Position numbers and translations under genes: made by a program. 64,000 nucleotides of DNA from Macrocystis pyrifera (lineage: Eukaryota; Sar; Phaeophyceae; Laminariales; Laminariaceae): NCBI GenBank assembly GCA_031763025.1, contig JASSKH010000009.1:1240001-1304000 (forward strand), given 5' to 3'. Under the pieces are notes generated by a model. It saw only the letters and a list, made by a program, of their open reading frames with translations. It had not been told where the DNA came from and did not search any database. Shown here piece after piece: positions 37,719 through 49,900 of the stretch (positions are counted from its first letter, which is position 1; every line of letters starts with the position of its first letter).

Positions 37719-40700
37719 ATGCTGGACCAGCCAACACGCGGTAGCAAGGATGTGTTGGTGTTGGAAGCCGTGGAATCTGGGAAGTTGGAGCTGCTGGAGG
37801 AGTACAGCAAGGATGCCCTGCTGACCGCCCGAGGCGAAGAGGGCATGACCTCGCTGCTGGCCGCGGTGAGACGTGGAGCACATCGCACGGTTCGGTACTT
37901 GGTCGAAGCCCTCGGCGAGGGATGCCTGAGCTCCTGCACCGAGACTGGACTGACCTGTCTGCACCTAGCCGCGGAGCGAGGGCGCGGCGGCGAACCCGAA
38001 GCAGAGTCGGCTACGTCCATGCTCCGTCTTCTGCTCGACGATTTCAAGGACCGACCGGACCTGCCTCATGTGGACGCTCGCGATAAGCAGAGTTTTACGC
38101 CTCTGCACGTGGCGTGCATGTGGGGGGACGTGGATGCAGCGAGGTGCTTGCTGGAGCATGGCTGCGATGTTGGCGCCGTGAACGAGCGTGGATCGACACC
38201 GCTGCACTGGGCCTGTTCGAGAGGACACACTCAGGTGCGGTTGCGGCAGCCCGATATACATACAAAATGTACCGACACACAGCACACAGCTGAGGTTACA
38301 TCATACGGAATGCTGTAGTGGTAGTATTAATAGTAGTACCTGGTACCTCGTACCCAGCACAGCAGTACTCACACAACAGACAGTTAATACGAGAGTATTT
38401 ATGTACGTACGCGCCCTGTACGTATACTTGTAGAGTACCAGTATTGATAGCAATAACGTACTGACTGCTGAATCTCCTGCTCGTGCTTGTGCGCCTTGTG
38501 CTTGATGTTGTTCGTGTTTGTTCAGGGATTCCCCTCGTCCATTCCCCCCTGCCCCCCCTCCCCCGTCTTCTATTCCAGCTATCACGCGACCGACGAAAAA
38601 ATCGATCGGCTGCTACGTGGTATACAGATGTTGTGTTGTTGTCTCGTTTGTTCGAAAATATGCTCGTTGCCACGTTGTGCGCAGGTACGATTAATACCAA
38701 CTGTGAGTTAAATCAACCAGCTACCAGATACTCGTAGTTGACAGATCCAACTCTGGACGGAATGAGTAAGGACCGTCGGGTGTAAATATCAAAACGGTAG
38801 TAGTAGTGCGGTACCTTTGAGCGCGGGGCTTTTTAGCACGGGACTGCAGTCCCAAAACGGTGGAAATGCCTTGTCACAACTTCATTCCGCGATAGGGCGG
38901 CTGCCAAAACTACAGCAGTAATGTGGTATCAATACCTCAATCCTGTGCCCCAACGGTCCCTACACTTCCGTCTATCTTGATTATGGCATTCAGAAGTACA
39001 CCTGCACAGAATATGATTCTGATGGTTCATTCATGTTCAGCGCCGCGTCGTGTTTTGTTTTGTTGTGTGCAGCAGCACCGGCAGCAAACAGGCCGTACCT
39101 AAGATACTTCCGTAGTGTCGATGCCAGGTACACATGACATGATATGACGCAGTGGGTGTAGACGAGTTTGACCTCATCATTGTGCCGGCTGCAAAGCTAC
39201 GAACAACAACCGGCAATAGCAGCGCAACCGCAACCGCAGCAGCAACAGCCCTTTCTCTCACGTATACGAAGCCACTGACTAATGATGATATCATACGTGC
39301 GTATAATGTTCATAAAGTTAAAAAAAAATCAGCTGTGAAATCGAGGATTTCGTCGAAGCTCATCTTTGCAAGGTGTGTGTGATACTTCGATCGCGCGTTC
39401 TACACGTTTTGTTCGGCCTCGTGGTGCCGCCTGATGCCCCCTGGTAGGCCGTACCTTTCAGGGCTCGCCCTAGAAAAACGCAAACGCTTTTAGGACTGGA
39501 GTCCCGTTTTGGGGACAAAGCGCTCAGATTCTCGGTAGTTTGTCCCCAAAAGTGGACCCCCGAAAGGTGTACAAAGAGGGGGTTTTCGTCTTTCCTAAGA
39601 AGAAAATTACTCCTTTAGACCGGAAAAAATGCCACCAGACACGCGGTGGAGCCACGTGGCTGACTGCCCCTGCCGACGTGGAGCCCTCCAATGGGTTGGG
39701 GCTAAGGTTGGGGTAGGTCTGGTTGGTCTGGGCGGACGTGCAAGGTTGAAATTGCCCACACTTGTCCTGCACATAGGGCGAGCCATATAAGCAGGGGACA
39801 GGGTAGAAACCCTACTACTGTAGTCGTTTAAGGGAAGAATTTTCTCTCTCCCTGTGGGCCAAAAACGCTTTTCAGATGCATCGCCTTTGTCTCCCACCAC
39901 TTTTGGCGTAAACGTAAAGCCCGCTTTTTCCTCTTAGCTAATGAATATCTAAACGGCCCTTCCATGCACGCCCACAGTGGTATAGTTCTGGGGTTCTCGC
40001 CTATTAGGTGTGTAGTTATAGGACACTATTCGCCATCTAAGGCAAGTAAAGCACTTGTATCTGTAACGAATTCCACTCTATTGCAGAGTGATTTGTCCCC
40101 AGAATGTGAGTGCATGAGCCCTAGAACGTGCCTTATCCGTTATTAGTTGCCTTGATGCGGGAAGCCCAACGCCACCTGAGGCGAGCCTTGTATGCAGGTT
40201 AGGGCCTACTCCCTAACGGGTCAATCCGGTCACTCTGTGCTGCAGACCTGTGCGTGCGGTAACGGCTGCTGTGCGTGATAGCGGCGAATATGCTGCTGTA
40301 AGAGCATACGGCGCCGAGGATGGTGGATGGCGTGCATCAATTGATTGTGTTGGATATCGGATATCATTATCGGAATCGAGTTCGATAAGATGCCGGTGAA
40401 CGAAAAAAATAAACTAGTCGGTATGATTTCGATATTTGATACATCGAAGGTTGCGTGCAGTACTGCATAAAGAAAAGGGGGATACCAGGGGAGGGAGGGC
40501 GAAACATGTTCGATATTTCGATACATCGACTTCGATATTTGGTATTTGATATACCGAAACTTTCGATACGATATACAAAACTGCGTGCAACAACGATGAC
40601 GTCAAACCTTCCTTGCCCGACACACGGACCACGTCGGCCGCTGCTGCTGCTTTCTGGGGCTATACTCTGCTGATGTATCAACGCTGTACACTCACTCGCC

Positions 40701-40866
40701 CTTCCCTGCCAGGTGGTGAAGCTGCTGGTGGGCGTGTACGCGGCGGAGTTTTTGCGCAGCCGGCCAATAACGGATCGACGCCTCTGCACTGGGCGGCCTC
40801 TAAGAACAAACGGGCAGTCATCAGGATATTGCTCGAAACTTTCTGTGCACAGGTAAATGATAGCAT

Positions 40867-40902
<36 letters not shown>

Positions 40903-43900
40903 TGTGTTGCTGTTGCTGTTGCTGTATGCTGTGCCATAGAATGAAGCGTCGCCGCTGTGTCATGCTATATATTTCGGGGGAACGTACTTATACCCAGCAA
41001 CCAGACACCAAATATCGTATGTTGCCATAGGCTGATACTCGTACATGCTTTTTGGGCCCGTCGTGGGTTCTGATTACTACTTTATGTATTGCTATGTACT
41101 ATTACGGGGGACCATAGTAAATAGGACCTACGGTACACACAAAAACCTATATATTTACCTATTTTTGCCAACAATATTTGGTCTTATTTACTATGGTCCG
41201 CCGTAAAACTATGTATTTCTATGTATTACTGTGCCCCTCTTTAATAGGTGCGATTGCCAGCCCCTGACTTTGTGCAGTATGCTTGTCTGTACGTACTATT
41301 AAATAGTACCACTATGTTCCGAAATGTAAGCACCTTTTGGTTTAAAAATTAGTGTAGAACCGGTTCCTATATATTGGAACAGAGGGGTGTGCAGGTACAT
41401 TCCGCTACAGCTTGTGTCCCAGTATCCACGGTTTTTTTCTTGTGTGATAAAATCGGATTAAAAAAAATAGCTCGGGGCAAGCGAGCTTGAATTTTTGTTT
41501 CAAATTTTGCGTTTGGACAACCACACGCCACAGGGTAACCCCACGACCCACTCCATCAATCCATCGGATCCATCAGCACTCATGTGCGTGCGAGCGGTGG
41601 TAGTGTGTGGTCTTGATTTATTGCTGTTTTGTCAATTTTGTGGCCAAGCATGTCGGATTAAAATGCGAAGGACCCTTACGAAAGTCGCCGCACGAGTAGT
41701 ATCGTTCCAGTTATGTAGCTGACTTCTGTCCTGACTCTGACCGTCCTCACTGTCATTTACCATCGTGGAAACTCGGAGTACAGCGGGGCTACGATTTAAT
41801 GGATGTCGTTTTTTAAAATCAGTATGGATTTGAGAGAGGTCACAATCCCTTCGCACACTGTCTCTCGCCTTATGTACCGGAAAAAATAAAAGTCATCTCG
41901 TACGATTATGTGTTTGACCCTTTTAGCACTGCAGTCCCGTTTCGGGGACAAACCACTCTAATTTTAAGTAGTTTGTCCCCTAAACGGGACTGCAGTTCTG
42001 AAATGAGGGTTTATTTGCCCGACACACCCCTGTCACTCCACTCTGTCTGTCCCTTCACTCACCGCGCCTATACTAAAATCAGCAGTACAAGCCCCAAGAG
42101 CCTCAAAAGGCTTTCCCGCGCCCCAAGAGACTGCTATTAATACTAATAAATGCCGCGTTTGATGTTGCCATGAGAGTCGGAACGGGGGATATATTCTCGG
42201 CCGGAGTCGTGTATACTATTAATATGTGCTGGTATTAGATAAATAGTATGTTGTTGACTTGAGAGGAAAAACACGACGAAATCAAGAAGAAAAACGTGAC
42301 GATTTTGTAGAGCATTAGCGGGTTAGTCTGTAGTCTTTAGTCTACATCTCTTGTATTTACGTGCGCGTTGTTTTAAATGCCAGTGTACTAAACTTTAGTG
42401 TCCGCGATATGCGATTCAAGGAGCTGTATGGCACGCGCAGATCTTAATATCTACGGCTGTGTGCTGCTTGTATATACCTGGTACCTGGTACTGTTTTTGT
42501 ATCGACAATTCATGTTCATGTCACGTACCACATATTTTATGTATCAGATCATATAATATCATACCACGTTCTGTACGAGCTTATCATGTCACATCGCGCA
42601 TCAAACATATAATATTATCATATCAGACACAACGACACGGAATCTAACAAACGTGGAAATGTGGCTTTATTTTTACCCATACAGGATGTAAAATAAAATA
42701 TGATAACTCAATCATGTTTTGTACCAGGTATATATTAATAGCACATATCACATCTTTATATATTTATGATATCGTATCACATATCACGTCTGCATCAGCT
42801 TATTTATCATGTTTCATATCGCGCATCACATGTACTATTATCATATCATGGTTTGTATACTGCCTGTGTATCACATATATGTTAAGGTGGATGTGAAGGA
42901 CGACAAGGGCTGCACCCCGTGCCTCACGGCCGCCCTCAACGGTCACGTGAAAGCGGTGGAGCTGCTATTGGGCCGCTTCAAGGCAAAGGTGACATTTTTT
43001 TTGTTGTTGTATCTTTGCGTACACTTAAGGTCATTCTTATCGGAGAGCTTTTTTTCCATAATTTCCATACTTTTTTCGCGCAATTTTTCAGTCTTCCAGA
43101 TTTCCCTGGTTGTTTTTTCCAAATACGTGAAATTTAACTCTCCTGATTTTTTTGCTTCTCGAGAAATTCACGAATAGTGGCAGAATGCCTCCGTATCTGG
43201 AATAGAAGATCTCCGATAAGAATGAGCCTTATCCGAGAGTCTTTCGCGCAATATTTGTGCATATTATACCGTTGTGTCATACCTGTCTGATCCACTGAGT
43301 GTGCTCGTTGCCTAGCTGTAGCCCTTTCATGTTTGATCACACTCGTACGTATAGTAGAGTTGCGACTTTTAGGCGAGATGCCGAAATATGTCGTGGTGTA
43401 GTGTAATTTCTTCTTCCGCAAGGGAGTGCGAGAATGGAGAGTGAGTTGCGAGAATGGAGTGCGGGAATGACTTGCGAGAATGGAATTCGAGAATGCATAG
43501 CGAGAATGGAGTACAAGAATGGAGTATGAATATGGAGTGCGAGAATGCAGTGCGAAAGTTGAGTATGAGAATGGAGTGCGAAAATGGAGTATGGTAATGG
43601 TGTGCGAATTGGAGTGCGAAAATGGTGTGCGAGCATGGAGTGCGAGAATTACTAAATATGTGCACGTTCAACTTGAAGTTGAAGTCAGAAACAGCGGTGG
43701 CGACGACTGAGGCATTTCTGAACACCTGTGTTGCATTGCCCACAACAAAAAACTCGTTTTGGCCAATTGTACAATCAAATAAATGCCTGGAAGCACCTCT
43801 ACTTCCGTTTTTTTCGTCACCGATATTTGGTTATTCTGCTCTAGCTCAATTTTTTTCCATTGATCCAATATTTGGCGAGGCAGATATGGGCTCCTTGGTG

Positions 43901-46900
43901 CACCCCCGTGACGGTGGCAAAGCGGCAGCAGTTTTCGTGCCCTGCTTCCAGTCGGACCTCGTCGCTAAAGTTTGAAAATGGGCAAAAAATATGGTTCCAG
44001 GCGTTTGAATTTGATTTTCTTGTACTGAAGTCAAGTATATTTTTTTCTGCTATAGAAAAATGTGCTCGTATCATACTCGTACGTACGTACCAGTTTCCTT
44101 TGCAATTTTTTAGTAACGTTTTTTTTAATATGATAAAAAGGGGTAAGCCCGGCAGCGCAGAAGCCTATAATAGAACATGCTCCGTCGCTCTGCCGCTTCT
44201 GTTCCCAAGGATACAGTAGCTGCTGTATTAGCAAGGCCAGAACGTACCACGTGTCTGCATATGCATCGGGACAGAAAACGGTGTTCTTTAGCGTGTTTGG
44301 ACTGTCGGCACAAGGGAGAGCAGCATGGCCGTTTTGTGCATGTTTTGGGTGATTTTTTTTAGGCACCATTCTCAGGTCGACCGTGGCAGCTGGAGGTTCG
44401 ATCCCTAATTTCGCAAGACGGAAATGACATGACTGGCTGTATGCGAGCACACACACGGAAATCTGGTCAATTTCGTCAAGGTCTTCGAGTCGGACCTCGG
44501 CCGTGAAAATGGCCTAATCGGGCGGCGCAATTGCCTCGACCGAAGCTGCCGTTTGCTTGAAGCTGCGATGAACCGAATTTATCCAAGCCTAGGACGGCCA
44601 AGCGCCAACCAGCCACATAACAGGCTCTATCATGACTTGATTGAGTTCCTCTGAGCGTCCTGTGCCATTTGAGGCCTTCAGTGGGCAGCACGGTGACCGT
44701 GAAGAGTGCCTCAAAAGATCCTCTGTGGGGCTGATCTCTGCCAAACCCCGGTTTCAATAATATTCGCATTTTTTTATTGCACCTAAAAAACTATTTTGTG
44801 GGCAATGCAACACAGGTGTGAAGTGCGCGACATTTATGTACCACCTCCCTCCCCCGTGGACCCCAAGCTCGATCGCACTCACTCCCAAGGGGAAACCCTG
44901 CCTCTCACGAGATTCAGCAGCACCTCTGTGCAGCAAGCGTGCTATGACCTCTCACGTAAACATGAAGGTGACAACCGTCCGTGCCCCTTTTCGGTCCACC
45001 CGTCCCTCGTTGTTTCTTTTTATATGTATATACTCGTATATATCTTGGACGCACCGGACGTATCACGATCTACTACAGCAGTAGATGATTTATAGATATA
45101 TCGTATATTGATCATTCAGATCCTGTATTGCCGTTGTGATATGCTGTGGAAGAAGAGTTGTATCATACAGATCCCACCCGGACTGCACAGATCGCGCCCG
45201 GCAAATGTGATCTACAGCAGCAGATCGTTCATATGTTGAAATAGATCAGGCATCTATCTGCCCCGAAATCTGCAGAATATGATCTAGATGATCAAAATGG
45301 GGATATGTCTGACCTGTCCAACGTGTGCTGCATTGTCACATTTTTGCAAGTAACGACTCTCCGCAAGAAGCGGAAACATGATCTACTGAAGATCTTGTGG
45401 TTATTGTACACCAGGACTGTTTTCTCCTGTGTACGTATTTTGCAGTTATTACCTATCAGGACTGTTCTCTCCGCCGGAAAATATTTTGAGCGTTTCAATG
45501 GCACTTTGATATGTCTTTTTTGATCGTACGGAACATCTGTGCAGATAACGGCTCTCGATAAGAAGAGGACCAATCTTTTGCACGCGGCGTGCGAGATGGG
45601 GCACGGCGATCTGGCGACCCTGCTTATCGAGCGCTATAATATGGGGGTGGAAGTTGGGGACAGAAAGGGCCTGACCCCGCTGGCTAGGACTGCTAAACGG
45701 AATGAGGTGCGACAGGGCAGGAGGGAGTGAGGGGAGGAGATGGGGAGGGGGATAGGAAGGAAGGAAAGGAGGGAGGGAGGGACGGACAGAGGGCGGAAGG
45801 GAGGGAGTGGGAGGTATTGGCGCGGGAGGGGGAGGGGGAGGGGAGGGAGGGAGCGCGGGGGAGGGACGAAACGAGGAAGGGAGGGGGGGGGGAGAGGAAG
45901 AGGGATGGGGAGCGAGAAAGAGTTTACCTTTCAAACACCAAGGCCATTTTTTGCTCGACATGTCATAATGACCGTCGTTTTTGAGACGTGATATGCCGAC
46001 GCACCAAAAACTGAAGATCCCAATGAAATAGATTTTTGTATTGTAGCATGCCCTTCGCCAGTTCCCTTGTCACTGGGATGTCCGATCACCCTACCATGGC
46101 GCGGCCTTCCTCCGTATTGTAAGGTTGCCGTGTTCCGACTTCTGGTCGACAAATACGGGGCTCGGCTGGACACGACCACAAACCTCAAGAACGGCCTGCT
46201 TCATGTGGCGTGTGAAGCTGGCGCGCTAGATGTGGCGAGACTTCTGCTGGAGGAGCACGGGTGAGCGACGGAAGGGTTCGCACCTGCTGCGGGACAGATG
46301 AGACAGATCAGGGTCTATTGCAGGTCATCTACTAGTGTAGTTCTTGACCTGCCGCCATGAGATGCTGTGCAGGATCTGTAGTCTGTACACGAGTACAGCT
46401 CACCAACCCAGGAAATATGTTCTAGATGTTGCAGATTGTACAGCTCCCACCCGGCAACATGAGCTAGATCATACAGATCATACAGATCAGGAATAGATCT
46501 ATCTATCTGCCCTGAAGGATCTGAATGATGAAGTGATACTCGATGATCTGTTCCAGGTGTGAAACTGTCCGTAGGGTCTATATACGGGGGACCATAGTAC
46601 ATAAGACCTACGGTACACACCAAAACCTATATGTTTACCTATTTTTTCCGACAAGATTTGGTCCTATTTACTATCGTCCCCCGTAGATAGGGGCGAGAGG
46701 AAACCCCGTACCTGGTACGTACGTAGCGACGCCGAGAGACAACCCCTCCCACCATCCGTTAGCCTAACTTATCTGATGTCGGCCTCATCACCTTCCCGAA
46801 CCCGACGTGCTCTGTCCCAGCATGGTAGGGATGCAAGGGTCTATGGTCATGTACGACCACGGCCATGCATGGCGTGAGTACACCTCCACCCCCTCCACCC

Positions 46901-49900
46901 GTCATTCTTGAATATCTTCTGTCGGGCTGCATAACCCCCCTGGCCTCCCTCCCTTTTCCCGCCTCCCCAAGTCAGGTTCGAGGTGGATGCGAGGAATGCC
47001 CACGGCGACACCCCCGCTCTCCTGGCCGCCTCCCGCGGCAACCACGAAGTTCTCGCCCTGCTCGTCGACGAGCACGGCGCTAGCCTCGACGCAGCGAACG
47101 CGAGGGGCGCCGGGGCACTCCACAAAGCCTGCGAGCGGCGACAGTCTGGGGCGGCCTCGATGTTGCTCGGATCGTACGGGTTGACCGCGGACAAGGTCGA
47201 CCCTAGTGGCGCCACGCCTCTTCACCTTGCCGCACGGGGGGGAGATGCCACCCTTGTGGAACTCCTGACGGGGCCGGTGGGCCGGGCGAACTCGGGGCTG
47301 AGGGACGGGGAGGGGAACCAGGCGTTGCATATCGCGGCAGCCCATGGGCACTTGGAGGTGGTGAAGATTTTGGTGGAGCAGGCCGGCGCAGATATTGGTG
47401 AGAGAAATGCTTCAAGGATGTATATCCCTGGTAGGCGTTGTTGTAGGCGCGCGGGGGAGGGGGGGGGGGGGGGGCGTACTCACCTGTTGCTTGCCTTATA
47501 TAGTCATTTGACCATTGACCACGCATCCCTTTCGAGACGGATAGAGGGGAGGGCAAACCATGTTCGATGCGACGCGATATGCCGATAGCATATCCAACAA
47601 TACCCGGGTCGTCCCCCCTCCCAACGGACAGAGAGAGCGCTCTCCCCGCGTCCCCACCCCACCAGACCGCAATAATTTCGGCAGAAACATGATTTGGCAA
47701 TGGTTGAAGAAAGCGATGTGACGCGTGCAACGGTTTTTCGGTCGGTCTTGTGGTAGGTTGGCGGCGAAGAGGTGATTGGTCGGGTGGCTGGCTGTGAAGC
47801 GGCTGGGCGGTCGAGTGAACCGTTACTAAAACCGCCAATCCGAGACGGTTTAGAGGCCGCCAAGTAAAAGCCTGCGTAGACACGGGGTACGAAGTCGCCA
47901 ATCCGTGAAGTACCAAACCACCCAAGCCGACGGTTTCGAAGCCGCCAAGCCTACGCACGGCCACGAAACCGCCAATCGGACAGTTACAAAATCTGCCAAT
48001 CCACGACTGTTACGAACCCGCCCAATTCGACGGTTACACCACCGCCAAGTGGATGACCCGTCACTATAACCGCCAAGCCTTTCAGCGGTCTGTATATGCG
48101 CGCCTTTCAGCATCAAAGGACGAAGCGTTCGATAGAGGGGTTGAGGTATACGGTAGATTTTTGAGCCAAATCCTTTCTGAAAATATTTGGCTTAAAAACT
48201 ACGTAACTCGTTGTGTTTTTTTCCTATCGTTTTTGTTTTGCACACCTAAAGGCCATGGGATTATAGGGGGTTTGTGAAGAGTTTTGGTTGGAACCATTTT
48301 TGATTGGATTTATTGTGATCTGTTTCCTATGTAAAAATGAGCCCAATCCACGAAAGAAAGCGTAGGATCTTTTTAAGGTTGTGGAAAGAAGTGGCCAAAA
48401 TTCAACTTGTAACCCAAGTACCCTGGGGCTGGCTAAAACTCCTAAGATGGTTCCATGGGTGGGGGTCATATTTTATAATAGGAAACAGACCACAACAAAT
48501 CCATCCAAAAATGGTTCCAACTAAAATTATCACCTCAGACAGATGATCTTCAGATCACTTGATGCTCTAGATCTGTGAGGGCAGATAAATGTATGATATG
48601 TATCATCTGAATGATCCGTGTGGTCTGTATGATCTAGCTCATGTATGTTGCCGGGTGAGAGCCGTATGAACCTTCATGGTGTATTGTAGAACATGTTTGT
48701 TTCCTGCGTTGGATCTGCACTACACAGATCCTGCACAACATCTCATAACGGCAGCTCAGGATCTACTGTACATGATCTAGATGATCTGCTGTAGATAGAT
48801 AGATGGTGATCTGTCATATGTGTGAATTGTTCGCAAACACCGCCCTAGTGCCTATCGGGTTACGTGTGAGTATGTCTCCTAAAGGCAGTGGTTGTTGGTG
48901 ATAGAGAGAGGTCCTCAGGTGGGGACCCTCGGAAAAATTGCAGGTGCTACCTCTCTACCGTACGAGTGAATAGTGGCATGTGTAGCCAAGCCATTCCCAC
49001 TCGTGGTGCTCGCTCATTCGTCTTTTTTTCGAAAAAAACACATTCACTCCTTGTTTGTTTATTTATTTTTTTTTTGTTTTTGTTTTTGTTTTGTTTTTTT
49101 GTTGGCCGCTGATGTTGCCGCGAACCTCCAGGAGCTCGAGATCACTCTAACAAAAGCGCGCTAGACGTGGCCATAGGCACGGCTAACTCGGAGATCGCGG
49201 ACTATCTTAGGGAGGTGGTGCCGGACAAGGGCGAGCAACACAACCACTGCAATATGAGGAGGGGCTTCGAGAGGGCGGGGAGATGGATGCGGATGAGTCG
49301 CGCGGCGGGGCACTTGCAGGACGTGGTGAGTAGTGTTGGATATCGCATCGAAAGCTTCGGTATATCGAATAACGAACTTTCGATATATCGACATGTGGAA
49401 GTTTCGATATATCGTCGTATCGAGTGCGTTTTCCCTTCCATTCCCTGGCATTCCCGTGTTTTGTGTGCAGATAATGAACGAAAGCTACGATGTACCAGGT
49501 ATCAAATATCGGAGTTGTATCGATTGGTTTTCTTGTTTATCGGTATCGTATCGAGCTCGATTCCGATATCGATATCCGATATCCAACACCAGTGGTGAGT
49601 TTTTTTTTCAAGTTCCCTTGGCTTGATGTTCCTTGAAAGTGTGGAAGTATTTGCTTGCTTGGATTCAGCAGATATCGAGGCCGCTAGATGCAGGGGTGGG
49701 ACCCTTAGCGGACGTGATGAGGTGTCCCCCCCCCCCCCCCCCGCCCCCCACTTGGTTCGATGCCGCTGAAAGCGTGGAAATAGTCACGGGGCTCAGAAGA
49801 TGTCGAGGCCGTTATCTGCAGGAGTGGGACACTTGCCAGACGCGGTGAGGTTTTTGTTGTTTCCCCGGTTTGAGAAGATAGTGTGGCCGATATGTGCGGG

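Noticed and set aside
43410-43650. Possible CRISPR-like array
   Set aside because: Units of ~14 bp repeat without unique spacers; this is a minisatellite in a eukaryotic intron.
44380-44410. tRNA-like B box (GGAGGTTCGATCCC)
   Set aside because: No cloverleaf, A box or acceptor stem could be paired around it.
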